From contig NZ_FMZS01000005.1 of assembly GCF_900101265.1 (NCBI RefSeq), positions 372,001-436,000 on the forward strand: a DNA stretch of 64,000 bases, given 5' to 3'. Of this stretch, positions 36,213 through 45,459 are shown piece by piece. Position numbers and translations under genes: made by a program. Within the stretch, counting starts at the first letter, position 1. Each line of letters opens with the position of its first letter. The notes beneath the pieces are model-generated. The model made no database searches and was not told where the DNA came from. It saw only the letters and a program-made list of their open reading frames with translations. The stretch comes from Massilia sp. PDC64 (GTDB lineage: Bacteria > Pseudomonadota > Gammaproteobacteria > Burkholderiales > Burkholderiaceae_D).

Positions 36213-36392
36213 ATGCTGGATTTACTTTACGGCCTCGAACCGGATCTCGCGTTGCACGCGGTCGTGCTGGCGGGTGGCTGCGCGACGTTTTTCCTGATCC
36301 TGCTGTGGCGGCGCTGCCCCAGGTGCACGTGGCAGGAGTGGACCAGCGAGTTGTTGGGCCGCGACGACAAGGACGACGCGACCCAGGATTAA
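36213..36392 (+). CDS. Small single-pass membrane protein of unknown function
   Basis: A 59-residue frame: MLDLLYGLEPDLALHAVV, one hydrophobic segment (ALHAVVLAGGCATFFLILLW), then a basic, cysteine-containing stretch RRCPRCTWQEW and an acidic tail. ATG 36213 is preceded by GGCAGG. The CPRC pair and the topology (helix then charged tail) look like a real protein, but no family is recognised. It converges on the sulfatase gene, 17 bases away. Confidence 0.5.
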   Translation: MLDLLYGLEPDLALHAVVLAGGCATFFLILLWRRCPRCTWQEWTSELLGRDDKDDATQD

Positions 36393-36409
36393 GTCCGGTC
36401 GCCGCGCGA

Positions 36410-37819
36410 TCAGTCCGTGCCCTCCGCGTGGTAGCGGTCGGCCTGCACCTTCCCGTTCACGCCGTGCGTGCGCACGTCCGCCGTGATCGGCAGCATGCTC
36501 GCGCTCCAGCTCTCCCATTCTCCCTTCAGCTTCTCGAACACGTCCGGATGGCGCTGCGCCAGGTTGGCGCGTTCGCGCTGGTCATTCGCCACGTCGAACA
36601 GGAACTCGTTGCCGTTGATGCGCAGGTATTTCCAGTTGCCGGAGCGGACGGCCCGCTGGGCGTTCGCCTTGTAGCGCCAGAACAGCGTGCGCTCGCCGGG
36701 TGCGCGCTGGCCCGTCAGCACGGGCAGCAGGTTCTGGCCGTCGGGCGGGTAGGCCGGGTCGGGCGCGCCGCCGGCCGCAGCGACCAGGGTCGGCAGCCAG
36801 TCCATGCTGATCGCGACCTGGTCCGTGGTCCTGCCGGCGCCGAGGCGGCGGGGCCAGCGCACGATCGCGGGCACGCGGATGCCGCCTTCCAGCAGCTCCG
36901 TCTTCTGGCCGCTGAACGGCCACGTCTTCGAGAAGCGCTCGCCGCCGTTGTCGCTCGTGAAGATGACGATCGTGTCGTCGGCGAGGCCCTTGCGCTGCAG
37001 CGCGTCGAGCACGCGGCCGATGGCGGTGTCCAGGCCCGTCACCATCTTGCCGTACGTGGCCAGGTTGCCGCCGTCGTAATGGAAGATGTTGCCGATGTCG
37101 CGCGACACGGCTTCGTCGCCCGGACCTTCCCACGGCCAGTGCGGCGCCGTGAAGTGCAGCGACAGGAAGAACGGCTGTTTCCCGTCCTGCTGGCCGATGT
37201 ATTCCGTGGCACGGTCCGCCAGCAGGTCGGTGTAGTAGCCGACCTTGTGCACGGGGACTTCGCCTTCGTACAGGTCTTCCGGCACCTCCGGGCCCACGCC
37301 CGGCTTGTGCGTGAAGTAGTCGATGGCGCCGCCGTAGTTGCCGAAGAAGACGTCGTAGCCGCTCTTGAGGGGACCGAACACGGGCAGGTAGCCCAGGTGC
37401 CACTTGCCGAACAGGGCGGTGCGGTAGCCCGCCTTCTTCAGCAGCGACGGCAGGGTCGGGTGCTGCGGCGGCAGGCCGATGGTCTTCGATGCCCCGGCGA
37501 TCGGCTCTTCCAGCCCGCCGCGCAGGCGGTACTGGTAGCGGCCCGTGATCAGGCCGAAGCGCGTGGCCGAGCACACGGCGGAATTCGCATACGCCTGCGT
37601 GAAGCGCACGCCCTGCGCGGCGAGGCGGTCGAGGTTCGGCGTGGCGAAATCCGTGTTGCCGTAGACGCTCAGGTCGGCGTAGCCAAGGTCGTCCGCGAGG
37701 ATGAAGACGATGTTCGGCTGCTGGTCCTTGCGGTCGGCCGCGAGCAGGGCCTGCGGAGCGAGGGCGAGGGCGGGCAGGCCCTTGATGACGGCGCGGCGTT
37801 TCTGGTCGGTTTTGCTCAT
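36410..37819 (-). CDS. Arylsulfatase-type sulfatase (formylglycine-dependent, S1 family)
   Basis: A 469-residue exported protein with a basic N-terminus (MSKTDQKRRAVIKGLPALAL) that could be a Tat or Sec signal. VCSATRFGLITGR carries Cys83 in C-x-A-x-R, the site converted to formylglycine. LADDLGYADL and TSDNGGE hold metal ligands and GKWHLGY the usual Lys/His. It hydrolyses sulfate esters in the periplasm. No maturation enzyme (FGE or anSME) is in the window. It is the third gene of an operon with a TonB receptor and an arylsulfotransferase, 13 bases after the receptor. Confidence 0.92.
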   Translation of the reverse strand: MSKTDQKRRAVIKGLPALALAPQALLAADRKDQQPNIVFILADDLGYADLSVYGNTDFATPNLDRLAAQGVRFTQAYANSAVCSATRFGLITGRYQYRLRGGLEEPIAGASKTIGLPPQHPTLPSLLKKAGYRTALFGKWHLGYLPVFGPLKSGYDVFFGNYGGAIDYFTHKPGVGPEVPEDLYEGEVPVHKVGYYTDLLADRATEYIGQQDGKQPFFLSLHFTAPHWPWEGPGDEAVSRDIGNIFHYDGGNLATYGKMVTGLDTAIGRVLDALQRKGLADDTIVIFTSDNGGERFSKTWPFSGQKTELLEGGIRVPAIVRWPRRLGAGRTTDQVAISMDWLPTLVAAAGGAPDPAYPPDGQNLLPVLTGQRAPGERTLFWRYKANAQRAVRSGNWKYLRINGNEFLFDVANDQRERANLAQRHPDVFEKLKGEWESWSASMLPITADVRTHGVNGKVQADRYHAEGTD

Positions 37820-37832
37820 GATGGTTCCTTGC

Positions 37833-40202
37833 TTAGAAATCGAGACGGGCGGTCGCGCCGATCGTGCGCGGCGTGCCGATGACGGCGTTGTACGAGCCGA
37901 ACGTGCCGTTCCACATGCTCGTGTAGTACTGGCGGTCGAACAGGTTGCGGGCCCAGACCTGCACGTCCCACGCGTGCTCGCCGTTCGAGCGCACGCCGGC
38001 GGACAGGTTTGCGAGGCCGTACGCCGGGATGCGGGAGTATTTCGATGCGTCCAGCGTGCCGTACGTCGACGAGCGGTACGAGACGTTGCCGTTCACGTAG
38101 GCGCGCCACGTGTCGTCCAGCGGATGCTCCCAGCGGGCGCCGACGTTCGCCGTGCGGCGCGGCGCGTTGACGAGGGCGTCGCGGCCGGACAGGTCGCACG
38201 ACACGGCATTCACTTCCGGCGGGCACGGCGCGTTCTTGTACGTCAGGTAGCGCGGGTCGTTGAAGGACACGTTGGCCTGGATGTGCAGCGTACGCACCGG
38301 AATCGCGAGGGCTTCCAGCTCGATGCCGCGCGTACGTACGTCGCCGGCGTTCGTCAGGTAGGACGTGCGCGTCGTCGGGTCGTAGGCATTGCTCTGGTAG
38401 CCGTGGACGACGGTCGCGAACAGGTTCGCGTTCAGCTGCAGGCGGCGGTTCAGCAAGGTGCTTTTCACGCCCAGTTCCGCCGCGTTGGCGCGCTCCGCGC
38501 CCACCAGCAGAGACGCCGCGCCGGCGGCGCCGGGCACCTGCAGGTTGATGCCGCCGGATTTCTCGCCGTGCGACAGGCTGGCGTACAGCAGGACGTCCTC
38601 CCAGGCCTTGTAGCCGGCGGACAGCAGCGCGCTGGGGCTGGACTGGTGCAGCGCGAGCGGGCCGGAATCGTAGGCGCCGTAGCGGGCGTTGCGCACGGTG
38701 AGGGCAGGGCCCGTGACGGCCGGGCCCACCGGCGCGTAACGGATCACGCGCACGCGCTTGTCCTCGTACGTGCCGCGCAGGCCGGCCGTCAGGTCCCAGC
38801 GGTCCGAAGCATGCCAGGTGGCCTGGCCGAACAGGGCGTAGCTGTTGACGCGCAGGGTGCCCGGCGAATTGCTCGTGACATCGTTCCACGCGCCGATCGG
38901 GTTGCCGTTGAAGCGGTCGGCGAGGGGGCCGTTGACGGTGAACGCGTTGTTCTCCAGCTCCTGGTAGTAATAGTAGGCGCCGGCCACCGTGTCGACCGCA
39001 CCGGGGGCGCTGGCCCAGCGCAGCTCCTGCGTGAACTGGCGGTGCTTCGCGGACTGGCCCACGTTCAGGGTCACCGGCACGTCGAGGCCGTCGTCATTGT
39101 GCGGCACGAAGTTCCAGTAGCGCCACGCGCTGATGGACGTGACGCGGCTGGCGTTGGCGAGATTCCAGTTGGCTTCCGCCGACACGCCGCCCTGGTGCAC
39201 GTTCACGTGCGAGCCGTTGTCGAGGTTCACGGCGCGGTCTTCCGGATTCGTCACCGGATGCCCGCCGACGAGTGCCGCCTGCGCCAGGTACTTGCCCGTC
39301 GCGCCCGCGTTATAGAAAATCAACGTGCCGTTGTTCGAGTCTTCCTCGTTGTAGTCGGCGATCACGCGCAGGCTGAAGTCCTTGTTCGGCTCATACAGGG
39401 CCTGGGCGCGCAGGCCCTGGCGCAGGCCGCCCTGCACGCGGCTGCCGTTGTAGCGGTTGCGGATATAGCCGTCGTCCTGCGTGCGGTACACGGACAGGCG
39501 CGCGGCCAGGTCGTCCGTCACGGGACGGTTCAGCACCAGCTTGCCCTGCACGTAGCCATAGCTGCCGGCCGAGATTTCCGCCTGCGATTCCGCCGTGTGC
39601 GTCGGTTTGCGCGACGAGATGTTGACGACGCCGGCGGTCGTGTTCTTGCCGAACAGCGTGCCCTGCGGACCGCGCAGCAGTTCCAGCTGTTCGATGTCGA
39701 GCGCGTCGAACGCGGCCATGCCGGGGCGGGCGAGGTAGACGTTGTCGAGGTACAGGCCCACGCTGCCTTCCAGGCCGTCGCTGGCCGGGTTGTTGCCGAG
39801 ACCGCGCACGGCAAAACTCATCTGGCGGGCGTGGACGTAGTTGATCGTCGTGCTGGGCAGTAGCTGCTGCAGGTCCTGCGCGCGGTAGACGCGGTTCGCT
39901 TCCAGCTCGTCGCCGTTCAGCACCGTCATCGGCGTCGGCACGCTTTGCGAGCTTTCCACGCGACGGCGGGTGGACACGAGCACCGTCTGGATCGTCTCGG
40001 ACAGCGGTTGCGTGGCGGCCGGATCGGGGCTGACATCGGCGGCAGCGATCAGCACGGGTGCAGTCGCGGCATTCGGACCGTTCTCCTGCGCCCACACGCA
40101 TCCGGCGCACATCATCATGGCCGCCGCCGCGATGGTGGTGCGTGAAACGGCCGGCGCGCCGTGGCGCCTGGTCCCGAGTTGTGCTGCGGATGCGTAAAAC
40201 AC
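37833..40202 (-). CDS. TonB-dependent receptor of the aryl-sulfate operon
   Basis: A 789-residue outer-membrane receptor with signal and AQEN cleavage region. The TonB-box-like segment is IQTVLVSTRRR, the plug holds AVRGLGNNPASDG and ELLRGPQGTLFGKNTTAGVVNI, and the barrel ends RTIGATARLDF. Size and motifs fit the FecA-like group that takes up small organic compounds. Lying between a sulfatase and an arylsulfotransferase, it probably brings in sulfated aromatics or their parent compounds. The start is GTG 40202 with AAGGAG 9 bases upstream. Confidence 0.92.
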   Translation of the reverse strand: MFYASAAQLGTRRHGAPAVSRTTIAAAAMMMCAGCVWAQENGPNAATAPVLIAAADVSPDPAATQPLSETIQTVLVSTRRRVESSQSVPTPMTVLNGDELEANRVYRAQDLQQLLPSTTINYVHARQMSFAVRGLGNNPASDGLEGSVGLYLDNVYLARPGMAAFDALDIEQLELLRGPQGTLFGKNTTAGVVNISSRKPTHTAESQAEISAGSYGYVQGKLVLNRPVTDDLAARLSVYRTQDDGYIRNRYNGSRVQGGLRQGLRAQALYEPNKDFSLRVIADYNEEDSNNGTLIFYNAGATGKYLAQAALVGGHPVTNPEDRAVNLDNGSHVNVHQGGVSAEANWNLANASRVTSISAWRYWNFVPHNDDGLDVPVTLNVGQSAKHRQFTQELRWASAPGAVDTVAGAYYYYQELENNAFTVNGPLADRFNGNPIGAWNDVTSNSPGTLRVNSYALFGQATWHASDRWDLTAGLRGTYEDKRVRVIRYAPVGPAVTGPALTVRNARYGAYDSGPLALHQSSPSALLSAGYKAWEDVLLYASLSHGEKSGGINLQVPGAAGAASLLVGAERANAAELGVKSTLLNRRLQLNANLFATVVHGYQSNAYDPTTRTSYLTNAGDVRTRGIELEALAIPVRTLHIQANVSFNDPRYLTYKNAPCPPEVNAVSCDLSGRDALVNAPRRTANVGARWEHPLDDTWRAYVNGNVSYRSSTYGTLDASKYSRIPAYGLANLSAGVRSNGEHAWDVQVWARNLFDRQYYTSMWNGTFGSYNAVIGTPRTIGATARLDF

Positions 40203-40246
40203 GAAGTTCTCCTTGAACGTTATAAAAATGAGGATGAGCGTTACCG

Positions 40247-40273
40247 CTGCGGCGCGCGGGTCACGCGCCGCAG
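40247..40273 (-). other. Strong hairpin between the arylsulfotransferase and TonB receptor genes
   Basis: Perfect 10-base arms (CTGCGGCGCG / CGCGCCGCAG) enclose a 7-base loop. A T-run follows only about 15 bases later (CATTTTTATAA on the minus strand), so it is not a standard terminator. It may trim or stabilise the mRNA, or weaken read-through into the receptor gene, which has its own TATAAC box at 40219-40224. Confidence 0.55.
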
Positions 40274-40299
40274 GTCATACTGAAAAGGGTGGACAGGGA

Positions 40300-41727
40300 T
40301 CAGCGCGTGCTGGCGACCGTGTCGAGCGGACGCTCGCTGCGCGGGGTATTGGCCGGGACCCAGTCGTACGGCACGGGCTGCGCGCGATAGACCCAGTTCG
40401 TGCGCACCGTGCGGCCGCTGCCGCCCACAAGCGAGTCGCCGTAGAACGGGCTGACGTATTCCCACACGATCTCGCCCTGCGGCGTGACCTGGAAGATCCG
40501 GCCGTTCATGCCTTCGTCGATGAGGGTGTTCCCGTTGGGCAGGCGGCGCGCGCTGCTGATGAAGGCGCTGTAGAAGCTCCATTGCGTCTGGCGCGAGTCC
40601 ACGGCCGTGTATTCCCACACGATCTCTTTCTTCACCGGGTCGATCTCCAGCACGCGCGAGTGCGGGAAGATGCCGGGGCTGACGATCGGGTAGCCGGCCT
40701 CGCCCTGGTTGTCGAACACGATCAGGTTGCCGGCGCCGGGCAGGCCGGGCGCGATCAGGTGCGGGTCGTGCTGGCCGATCAGCTGGTCGACGGAGCGCGG
40801 CAGCTTGCCGCCCGCCGGCGCGAAATCGGGGCCGAGGCGCCACACGACCTTGCCCGTCTTCTTGTCGATGATGGCGACGATGTTCGCCTGGCGCGAACTG
40901 ATGATCACGTTGTCCGGCGCGAAGCGCGCGTCGCCGCCGTCGAACCATTTGTTGGGGCCCAGCGCCCGGGCGCTGTTCGTGTGCAGGTAGTCGACGGCCT
41001 TGGCGCCTTCGCGCGGCGGGGCATTGCGCAACTGGTCCAGCGCGGCCTTCGAAAAGCCGAATTCCTCGAGGTGGTCGGACGCCGTCCAGCGCCACACGAT
41101 CCTGCCTTGCGGGTCGACTTCGTACAGCACGTCGTCCAGCACCTGCGCCGCCTGGAAGCCTTTCACCTCATGCACGAGGTTCGCCAGCACGAGCGTGTTG
41201 CCGTTGGCGAGGCGTTCCCAGTCGTGGTGCTGCTTCGCGGCGCCGCCGGGTGCGGCGTTGGTGTTCGTGTCCGATCCGCCGTACGCGGTCTGCGCGGACG
41301 CGCCCCAGCGCCAGACGACCTTGCCGTCCCAATCCAGCTCGCCGATGGCGGTATTGCCGAGGCCATTGCCGGCCGTCTGCACGCCCGGCAGCTGCGCCAG
41401 TTGCAGCAGCACGCGGCCGCGCGCGCCGCCCACCTTGGCGGGGTCCACCAGCACGGGCGGGAAGCCTTCCTGCGCCCACTGGTGCACCTCGTTGCCGTTC
41501 ATGTCGATCAGATGCGTCTTCTTGTCCTGGCCCGAGAACAGCACGTAGCCGTTCCACGCCTTTTGCGGTTCGTAGCGGGTGACGCCCGTCGGGAACACGC
41601 TGGGCGCGGCGAACGCGGCCGCCACCGGCAGCATGCACAGGGCCAGCAGGGCGGCCGTTTGCAGGCGGCGGGCCTGTTGCTGGCGTTGGAGGAGGCGGGC
41701 CTGGCGGCGCGTCGAGGTGGCGGTCAT
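40300..41727 (-). CDS. Arylsulfotransferase (ASST) family protein
   Basis: A 475-residue exported protein with a long basic N-region followed by TAALLALCMLPVAAAFAAP. The beta-propeller ASST family is recognised by KQHHDWERLANGNTL, YLHTNSAR, QHDPHLIAP, SPGIFPHSRVLEIDP and RLPNGNTLIDEGMNGR; the histidines are candidates for the sulfated catalytic residue. The enzyme moves sulfate between aryl donors and phenols in the periplasm. ATG 41727 is preceded by AAAGGGA. It is the first gene of the operon with TonB receptor and sulfatase, together handling sulfated aromatics. Confidence 0.85.
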   Translation of the reverse strand: MTATSTRRQARLLQRQQQARRLQTAALLALCMLPVAAAFAAPSVFPTGVTRYEPQKAWNGYVLFSGQDKKTHLIDMNGNEVHQWAQEGFPPVLVDPAKVGGARGRVLLQLAQLPGVQTAGNGLGNTAIGELDWDGKVVWRWGASAQTAYGGSDTNTNAAPGGAAKQHHDWERLANGNTLVLANLVHEVKGFQAAQVLDDVLYEVDPQGRIVWRWTASDHLEEFGFSKAALDQLRNAPPREGAKAVDYLHTNSARALGPNKWFDGGDARFAPDNVIISSRQANIVAIIDKKTGKVVWRLGPDFAPAGGKLPRSVDQLIGQHDPHLIAPGLPGAGNLIVFDNQGEAGYPIVSPGIFPHSRVLEIDPVKKEIVWEYTAVDSRQTQWSFYSAFISSARRLPNGNTLIDEGMNGRIFQVTPQGEIVWEYVSPFYGDSLVGGSGRTVRTNWVYRAQPVPYDWVPANTPRSERPLDTVASTR

Positions 41728-41790
41728 GGCGTCCCTTTCGTTATGGATGAGTCGGGGCATCTTACGAAGGGAAGGGCCGATGCAGAACGA

Positions 41791-41804
41791 ATATGTTGAC
41801 ATAT
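41791..41804. repeat. Short inverted repeat upstream of the arylsulfotransferase gene
   Basis: ATATG-TTGA-CATAT, 5-base perfect arms, about 65 bases upstream of the ATG at 41727. It may be an operator for that operon; a TAAGAT -10 candidate (minus strand, 41759-41764) lies downstream of it. No second copy was noticed. Confidence 0.25.
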
Positions 41805-41889
41805 CCATATCCGGGCGGGGGTTCTAACGATATGCGGTTTTTGCAACACTCCGCTGCTGCGAAGCCAACAACTTGGTGAATAAAAGAGA

Positions 41890-41939
41890 TTGACGGCCGA
41901 AATATCTGCAACTACCATAATCATAATTACGATTATGAT
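41890..41939 (+). promoter_or_regulatory. Promoter and AT-rich palindromic operator of the glycoside locus, unit 1
   Basis: TTGACG (41890-41895), 17 bases, TACCAT (41913-41918) form a good sigma-70 promoter. Right over the predicted start lies ATCATAAT-TACG-ATTATGAT (41920-41939), an inverted repeat with 8-base arms. Related sites stand at 46063-46080, 49212-49229 and 56685-56700, around a tetR gene at 48520, so I read it as a TetR operator. Confidence 0.75.
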
Positions 41940-41970
41940 TTATCCTCGACACCACCCAGAAGGGACTTGT

Positions 41971-43065
41971 ATGCGCTTTTCCGTCTTCCTCAACGCCCGC
42001 ACCATGACGCCGGACGCCGACCGCCAGCTGATCGTCGACCTGGAGCGGCACGCCCTGCTGGCGGGCGAGCTCGGCTTCAACGCCATCTTCCTGCCGGACC
42101 ACCACTTCAACGGCTACATGCCGGTCGCCAGCGACAGCTACATGTTCGCGTCCTACCTCGCGGCCAAGCTGCCGGATATGCACTTCGGCTTCTCCGTCAC
42201 GACCGTGCCGCTGCACCACCCGGTCCGCTTCGTCGAGCGCATCAACATCCTCGACCATCTCACGAAGGGCAAGCTGCTGGTGGGCGTGGGTTCCGGCACG
42301 ACGCCGGAAGAGATGATTGGCTTTGGGGTGAACTACAAGGACGCCGGCCGCATCGCCGAGGAAAACCTCGCGGCCGCGGAAGCGCTGTGGAACAAGCGCG
42401 TGGAAGACGACGCGATCGAACTGGATGGCTTCCACAAGGGCCGCGTGCTGCAGCGCATCGCCCCGAGCCCGTACGGCCAGAAGCACGCGCGCCTGATGCC
42501 GGTGGCGATGAAGGATGCGAGCATCGCGCGCGCCGCGGTGAATGGCTGGCCCGCGTTCATTCCCGCGTTCACGCCGCCGCAGATCGGCGGCCTGGAACCG
42601 CTCACGCACGTGAAAAAATACTTCGGCAAATACCACGAGCAGCTGCTGGCGGCCGGCCATGACGAGAAGACGGTCGCCGACGCGCTGTCGTGGACGACGC
42701 ACAGCTACCAGTGCGTCCACCTGGCCGAGACGGACGAGCAGGCGCACGAGGAAGTGATGGAGATCCTGACGTCGTACCAGGAAGCGATCGAGCGCGAAGC
42801 CGCGTTCAACGCGAAGGCCGAAGCCGACGAGGCGAACAGGAAGACCGACCGCACCGGCAGCGCGTTGACGGAAGAATGGATGGCCACGTGGTGCCTGTAC
42901 GGCAGCCCGGCCACCGTCATCGACAAGCTGCGCGCGTACCAGCAGGTCGGCATCGGCAACATCCTGTGCGGCACCGTCACCGGTCCGCTGACGGAAAAGC
43001 GCCTGGCCTACGCGGACCAGACCCTGCGCCTGCTGGCCCAACACGTCATCCCGGCATTCCAATGA
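41971..43065 (+). CDS. LLM-class flavin-dependent monooxygenase (luciferase-like)
   Basis: A 364-residue TIM-barrel flavoprotein of the bacterial luciferase type. MRFSVFLNARTMTPDADRQL, AGELGFNAIFLPDHHFNG, GFSVTTVPLHHPVRFVERINILDHLTKGKLLVGVGSG and the C-terminal YGSPATVIDKLRAYQQVGIGNILCG are typical. It uses FMNH2 and oxygen to oxidise an organic substrate. An FMN reductase gene lies two genes on and could supply FMNH2. ATG 41971 follows AAGGGAC. It is first in an operon with GH3 (overlapping by 4 bases), under the palindromic operator at 41920. Confidence 0.85.
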   Translation: MRFSVFLNARTMTPDADRQLIVDLERHALLAGELGFNAIFLPDHHFNGYMPVASDSYMFASYLAAKLPDMHFGFSVTTVPLHHPVRFVERINILDHLTKGKLLVGVGSGTTPEEMIGFGVNYKDAGRIAEENLAAAEALWNKRVEDDAIELDGFHKGRVLQRIAPSPYGQKHARLMPVAMKDASIARAAVNGWPAFIPAFTPPQIGGLEPLTHVKKYFGKYHEQLLAAGHDEKTVADALSWTTHSYQCVHLAETDEQAHEEVMEILTSYQEAIEREAAFNAKAEADEANRKTDRTGSALTEEWMATWCLYGSPATVIDKLRAYQQVGIGNILCGTVTGPLTEKRLAYADQTLRLLAQHVIPAFQ

Positions 43066-45446
43066 AAGATACGACCTTGACCATCGACGAGATGGCGCTG
43101 CTCACGGCGGGCGCGTCGATGTGGTCCACGGCGGCCATCCCGCACGCGGGCATCCCGTCGCTGGCGATGGCGGACGGCCCGATGGGCGTCGCCGGCCCGC
43201 GTGTGGACGAGCGCGACGTGTCGCTGCTGACGCCGGCCCCCGTCGCGCTGGGCGCCAGCTGGGACAGGGACCTCGTGCAGCGGGTGGGCCGCCTCGTCGG
43301 CGGCGAGGCGATCCGCCGCAACGTGGACCTGATGCTCGCGCCGAACCTGAACCTCGCCCGCAGCCCGCTGGCCGGGCGCGCGTTCGAATATTTTTCCGAA
43401 GACCCGCTGCTGTGCGGACGGCTCGGCGCCGCGTGGATCCAGGGCTGCCAGTCCGTCGGCACGGGCGCCGTGGCGAAACACCTCGTGTGCAACGACAGCG
43501 AGACGGCGCGCGATTCCATGAATGCCGTCGTCGACGAGCGCACCCTGCGCGAAGTCTACCTCGCGCCGTTCGAAATGGCGGCGCAAGCCGGCTGCGCGGG
43601 CATGCTCACCGCGTACAACAAGGTGAACGGCGCCTGGTGCGCGGAGGCCGGCAAGGTCGTGCGCGACGTCGCGAAGGGCGAGTGGAAGTTCGACGGCGTG
43701 TTCATGAGCGACTGGTTCGGCACGCATTCGACCGCGCCGTCGCTGAACGGTGGCCTCGACCTCGAGATGCCGGGGCCCGCGCGCTTCCTCGGTGCGAAGA
43801 GCGCGGGCGCGGTGGCGGAGGGGCAGGTCGCTGTCGAACGCCTGCGCGACGCGGCCGAACGCGTGGCACGCACGGCGCGCCGCTTCGGCAGGGGCAAGGG
43901 CACGCCGCTGCCGGCCGGGGACGCCGGCACGTTGCTGGTGGAGGCGGCCGCCGCCGGCTTCACGCTCGTAAAGAACGAGGATGCGATCCTGCCGCTGGAC
44001 CCCGCGCGCTACCCACGCATCGCCGTGCTGGGCCCGAACGCGAGCGCGCCGTGCTTCCAGGGCGGCACGTTCGCCAAGATCGCCGTGCGGCCGGACGCGC
44101 TGCTGCCGCTGGACGCGCTCCGTGCCCGCTTCGGCGCCGCCATCGTTGCGTACGAACCCGGTGTCGACCCGCAGCCGAAGCTGCCGCGCATGCCCGCGCG
44201 CCCGATGCGCGACGTGGACGGCTGCACGCGCGGCATGACGCTCGACTACTTCGACAACCCCGACTGCGCGGGCAGCCCGCTGCTGAGCGAGACGCGCGAC
44301 ACGAACTCGCTGACGTGGTTCCACGGCGTGCACGCGGCCGGCGCGCTGCAGCAGGCCGCGGCCACGCGGGCGAGCGGCGTCGTGACGGCCACCGCCGACG
44401 GTCCGCACCGGTTCTACATCGGCGGCACGGGCGCGCTGCGCCTCGTCGTCGACGGCGTGGAGGTGTTCCGCCGCGACGAACAACTGGCGCCCGGCGACGT
44501 GATGGGTCGGCTGAAGAGCGGCGACGCGGACAGCGTCACGGTCGACTTGCGCGCCGGCCAGCCAGTCGATGTCGTCGCGGAGCTGCGCTACACGCCCGCA
44601 CGCTGCCAGGGCCTGTGGTACGGCGTGCGCGGCCCGGACAGCAACGAGGCCATGCTGGCCCGCGCCGTCGACGCGGCGCGCGCGGCGGATGCCGTCGTGC
44701 TGGTCGTCGGCGAGACGTCGGACGCCAGCGTCGAGAGTAAGGACCGCGCCGACACCCGCCTGCCGGCCGAACAGGTCGACCTGATCGAGCGGGTGTGCGC
44801 GGCGAACCCGAACACCATCGTCGTCACGAACGTGGGACACGCGTTCGACACGTGCTGGGAAGCGCAGGCGAAGGCCGTGCTGCATTGCTGGTATCCGGGC
44901 GAGGAATTCGGCCGTGCATTGGCGCAAGTGCTGGCGGGCGACCGCGAGCCCGGCGGCCGCATGCCCGTGACCATCGCCCGCGACGACAGCGACTACCCGG
45001 CGCTGTCGCTGCAGCCGGATGCGAATGGCGACCTGCGCTACGACGAGGGCACGCGCGTCGGCTACCGCGGCCTGGCCGCGCGCGGCATCGCACCGCGCCA
45101 GGCGTTCGGCGCCGGCTTCGGCTACACGACGTTCGCATTGCACAACGCCGCGGCCGCAACGGACGGAGAAGATGGCTGGGTCGTGACGGTCGACGTGCGC
45201 AATACCGGCACCCGCGCCGGCGCCGAAGTCGTGCAGGTCTACCGCACCGTGCCCGAACTGACGCTCGTCGGCTTCGACAAGGTCCACGTCGAACCGGGCG
45301 ACACCCGCACGGTGCGCATCCCCATCGACCGCCGCCGGCTGCAGACGTGGCAGGGCGGCTGGACCGACCTGCCGGGCCCCGTCGATCTGCTCGTCGGCCG
45401 TTCCAGCGCCGACCTGCCGTTCGCCGTACAAGTCAACACCGATTAA
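43062..45446 (+). CDS. GH3 beta-glycosidase with PA14-like insert, cytoplasmic
   Basis: A 794-residue enzyme with no signal peptide. The N-terminal barrel has GRAFEYFSEDPLLCG, AVAKHLVCNDSE and FMSDWFGTH with the nucleophile Asp217. Residues of about 380-530 look like a PA14 insert (MTLDYFDNPDCAGSPLLSE ... PHRFYIGGTGALRLVVDG). The second domain has VVGETSDASVESKDRADTRLP with a likely acid/base Glu, and a fibronectin-III-like tail follows. It should cut beta-glucosides or similar small glycosides inside the cell. Its ATG overlaps the monooxygenase stop (43062-43065). Confidence 0.93.
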   Translation: MKDTTLTIDEMALLTAGASMWSTAAIPHAGIPSLAMADGPMGVAGPRVDERDVSLLTPAPVALGASWDRDLVQRVGRLVGGEAIRRNVDLMLAPNLNLARSPLAGRAFEYFSEDPLLCGRLGAAWIQGCQSVGTGAVAKHLVCNDSETARDSMNAVVDERTLREVYLAPFEMAAQAGCAGMLTAYNKVNGAWCAEAGKVVRDVAKGEWKFDGVFMSDWFGTHSTAPSLNGGLDLEMPGPARFLGAKSAGAVAEGQVAVERLRDAAERVARTARRFGRGKGTPLPAGDAGTLLVEAAAAGFTLVKNEDAILPLDPARYPRIAVLGPNASAPCFQGGTFAKIAVRPDALLPLDALRARFGAAIVAYEPGVDPQPKLPRMPARPMRDVDGCTRGMTLDYFDNPDCAGSPLLSETRDTNSLTWFHGVHAAGALQQAAATRASGVVTATADGPHRFYIGGTGALRLVVDGVEVFRRDEQLAPGDVMGRLKSGDADSVTVDLRAGQPVDVVAELRYTPARCQGLWYGVRGPDSNEAMLARAVDAARAADAVVLVVGETSDASVESKDRADTRLPAEQVDLIERVCAANPNTIVVTNVGHAFDTCWEAQAKAVLHCWYPGEEFGRALAQVLAGDREPGGRMPVTIARDDSDYPALSLQPDANGDLRYDEGTRVGYRGLAARGIAPRQAFGAGFGYTTFALHNAAAATDGEDGWVVTVDVRNTGTRAGAEVVQVYRTVPELTLVGFDKVHVEPGDTRTVRIPIDRRRLQTWQGGWTDLPGPVDLLVGRSSADLPFAVQVNTD

Positions 45447-45459
45447 ACAGGAGATCACC

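Noticed and set aside
36410-37819. Alkaline phosphatase or phosphodiesterase for the sulfatase gene
   Set aside because: The C-S-A-T-R formylglycine site and GKWHLGY are specific to sulfatases.
40203-40299. Classical rho-independent terminator between the arylsulfotransferase and TonB receptor genes
   Set aside because: The stem is strong, but the T-run is about 15 bases away and the genes look functionally joined, so it is listed as a hairpin only.
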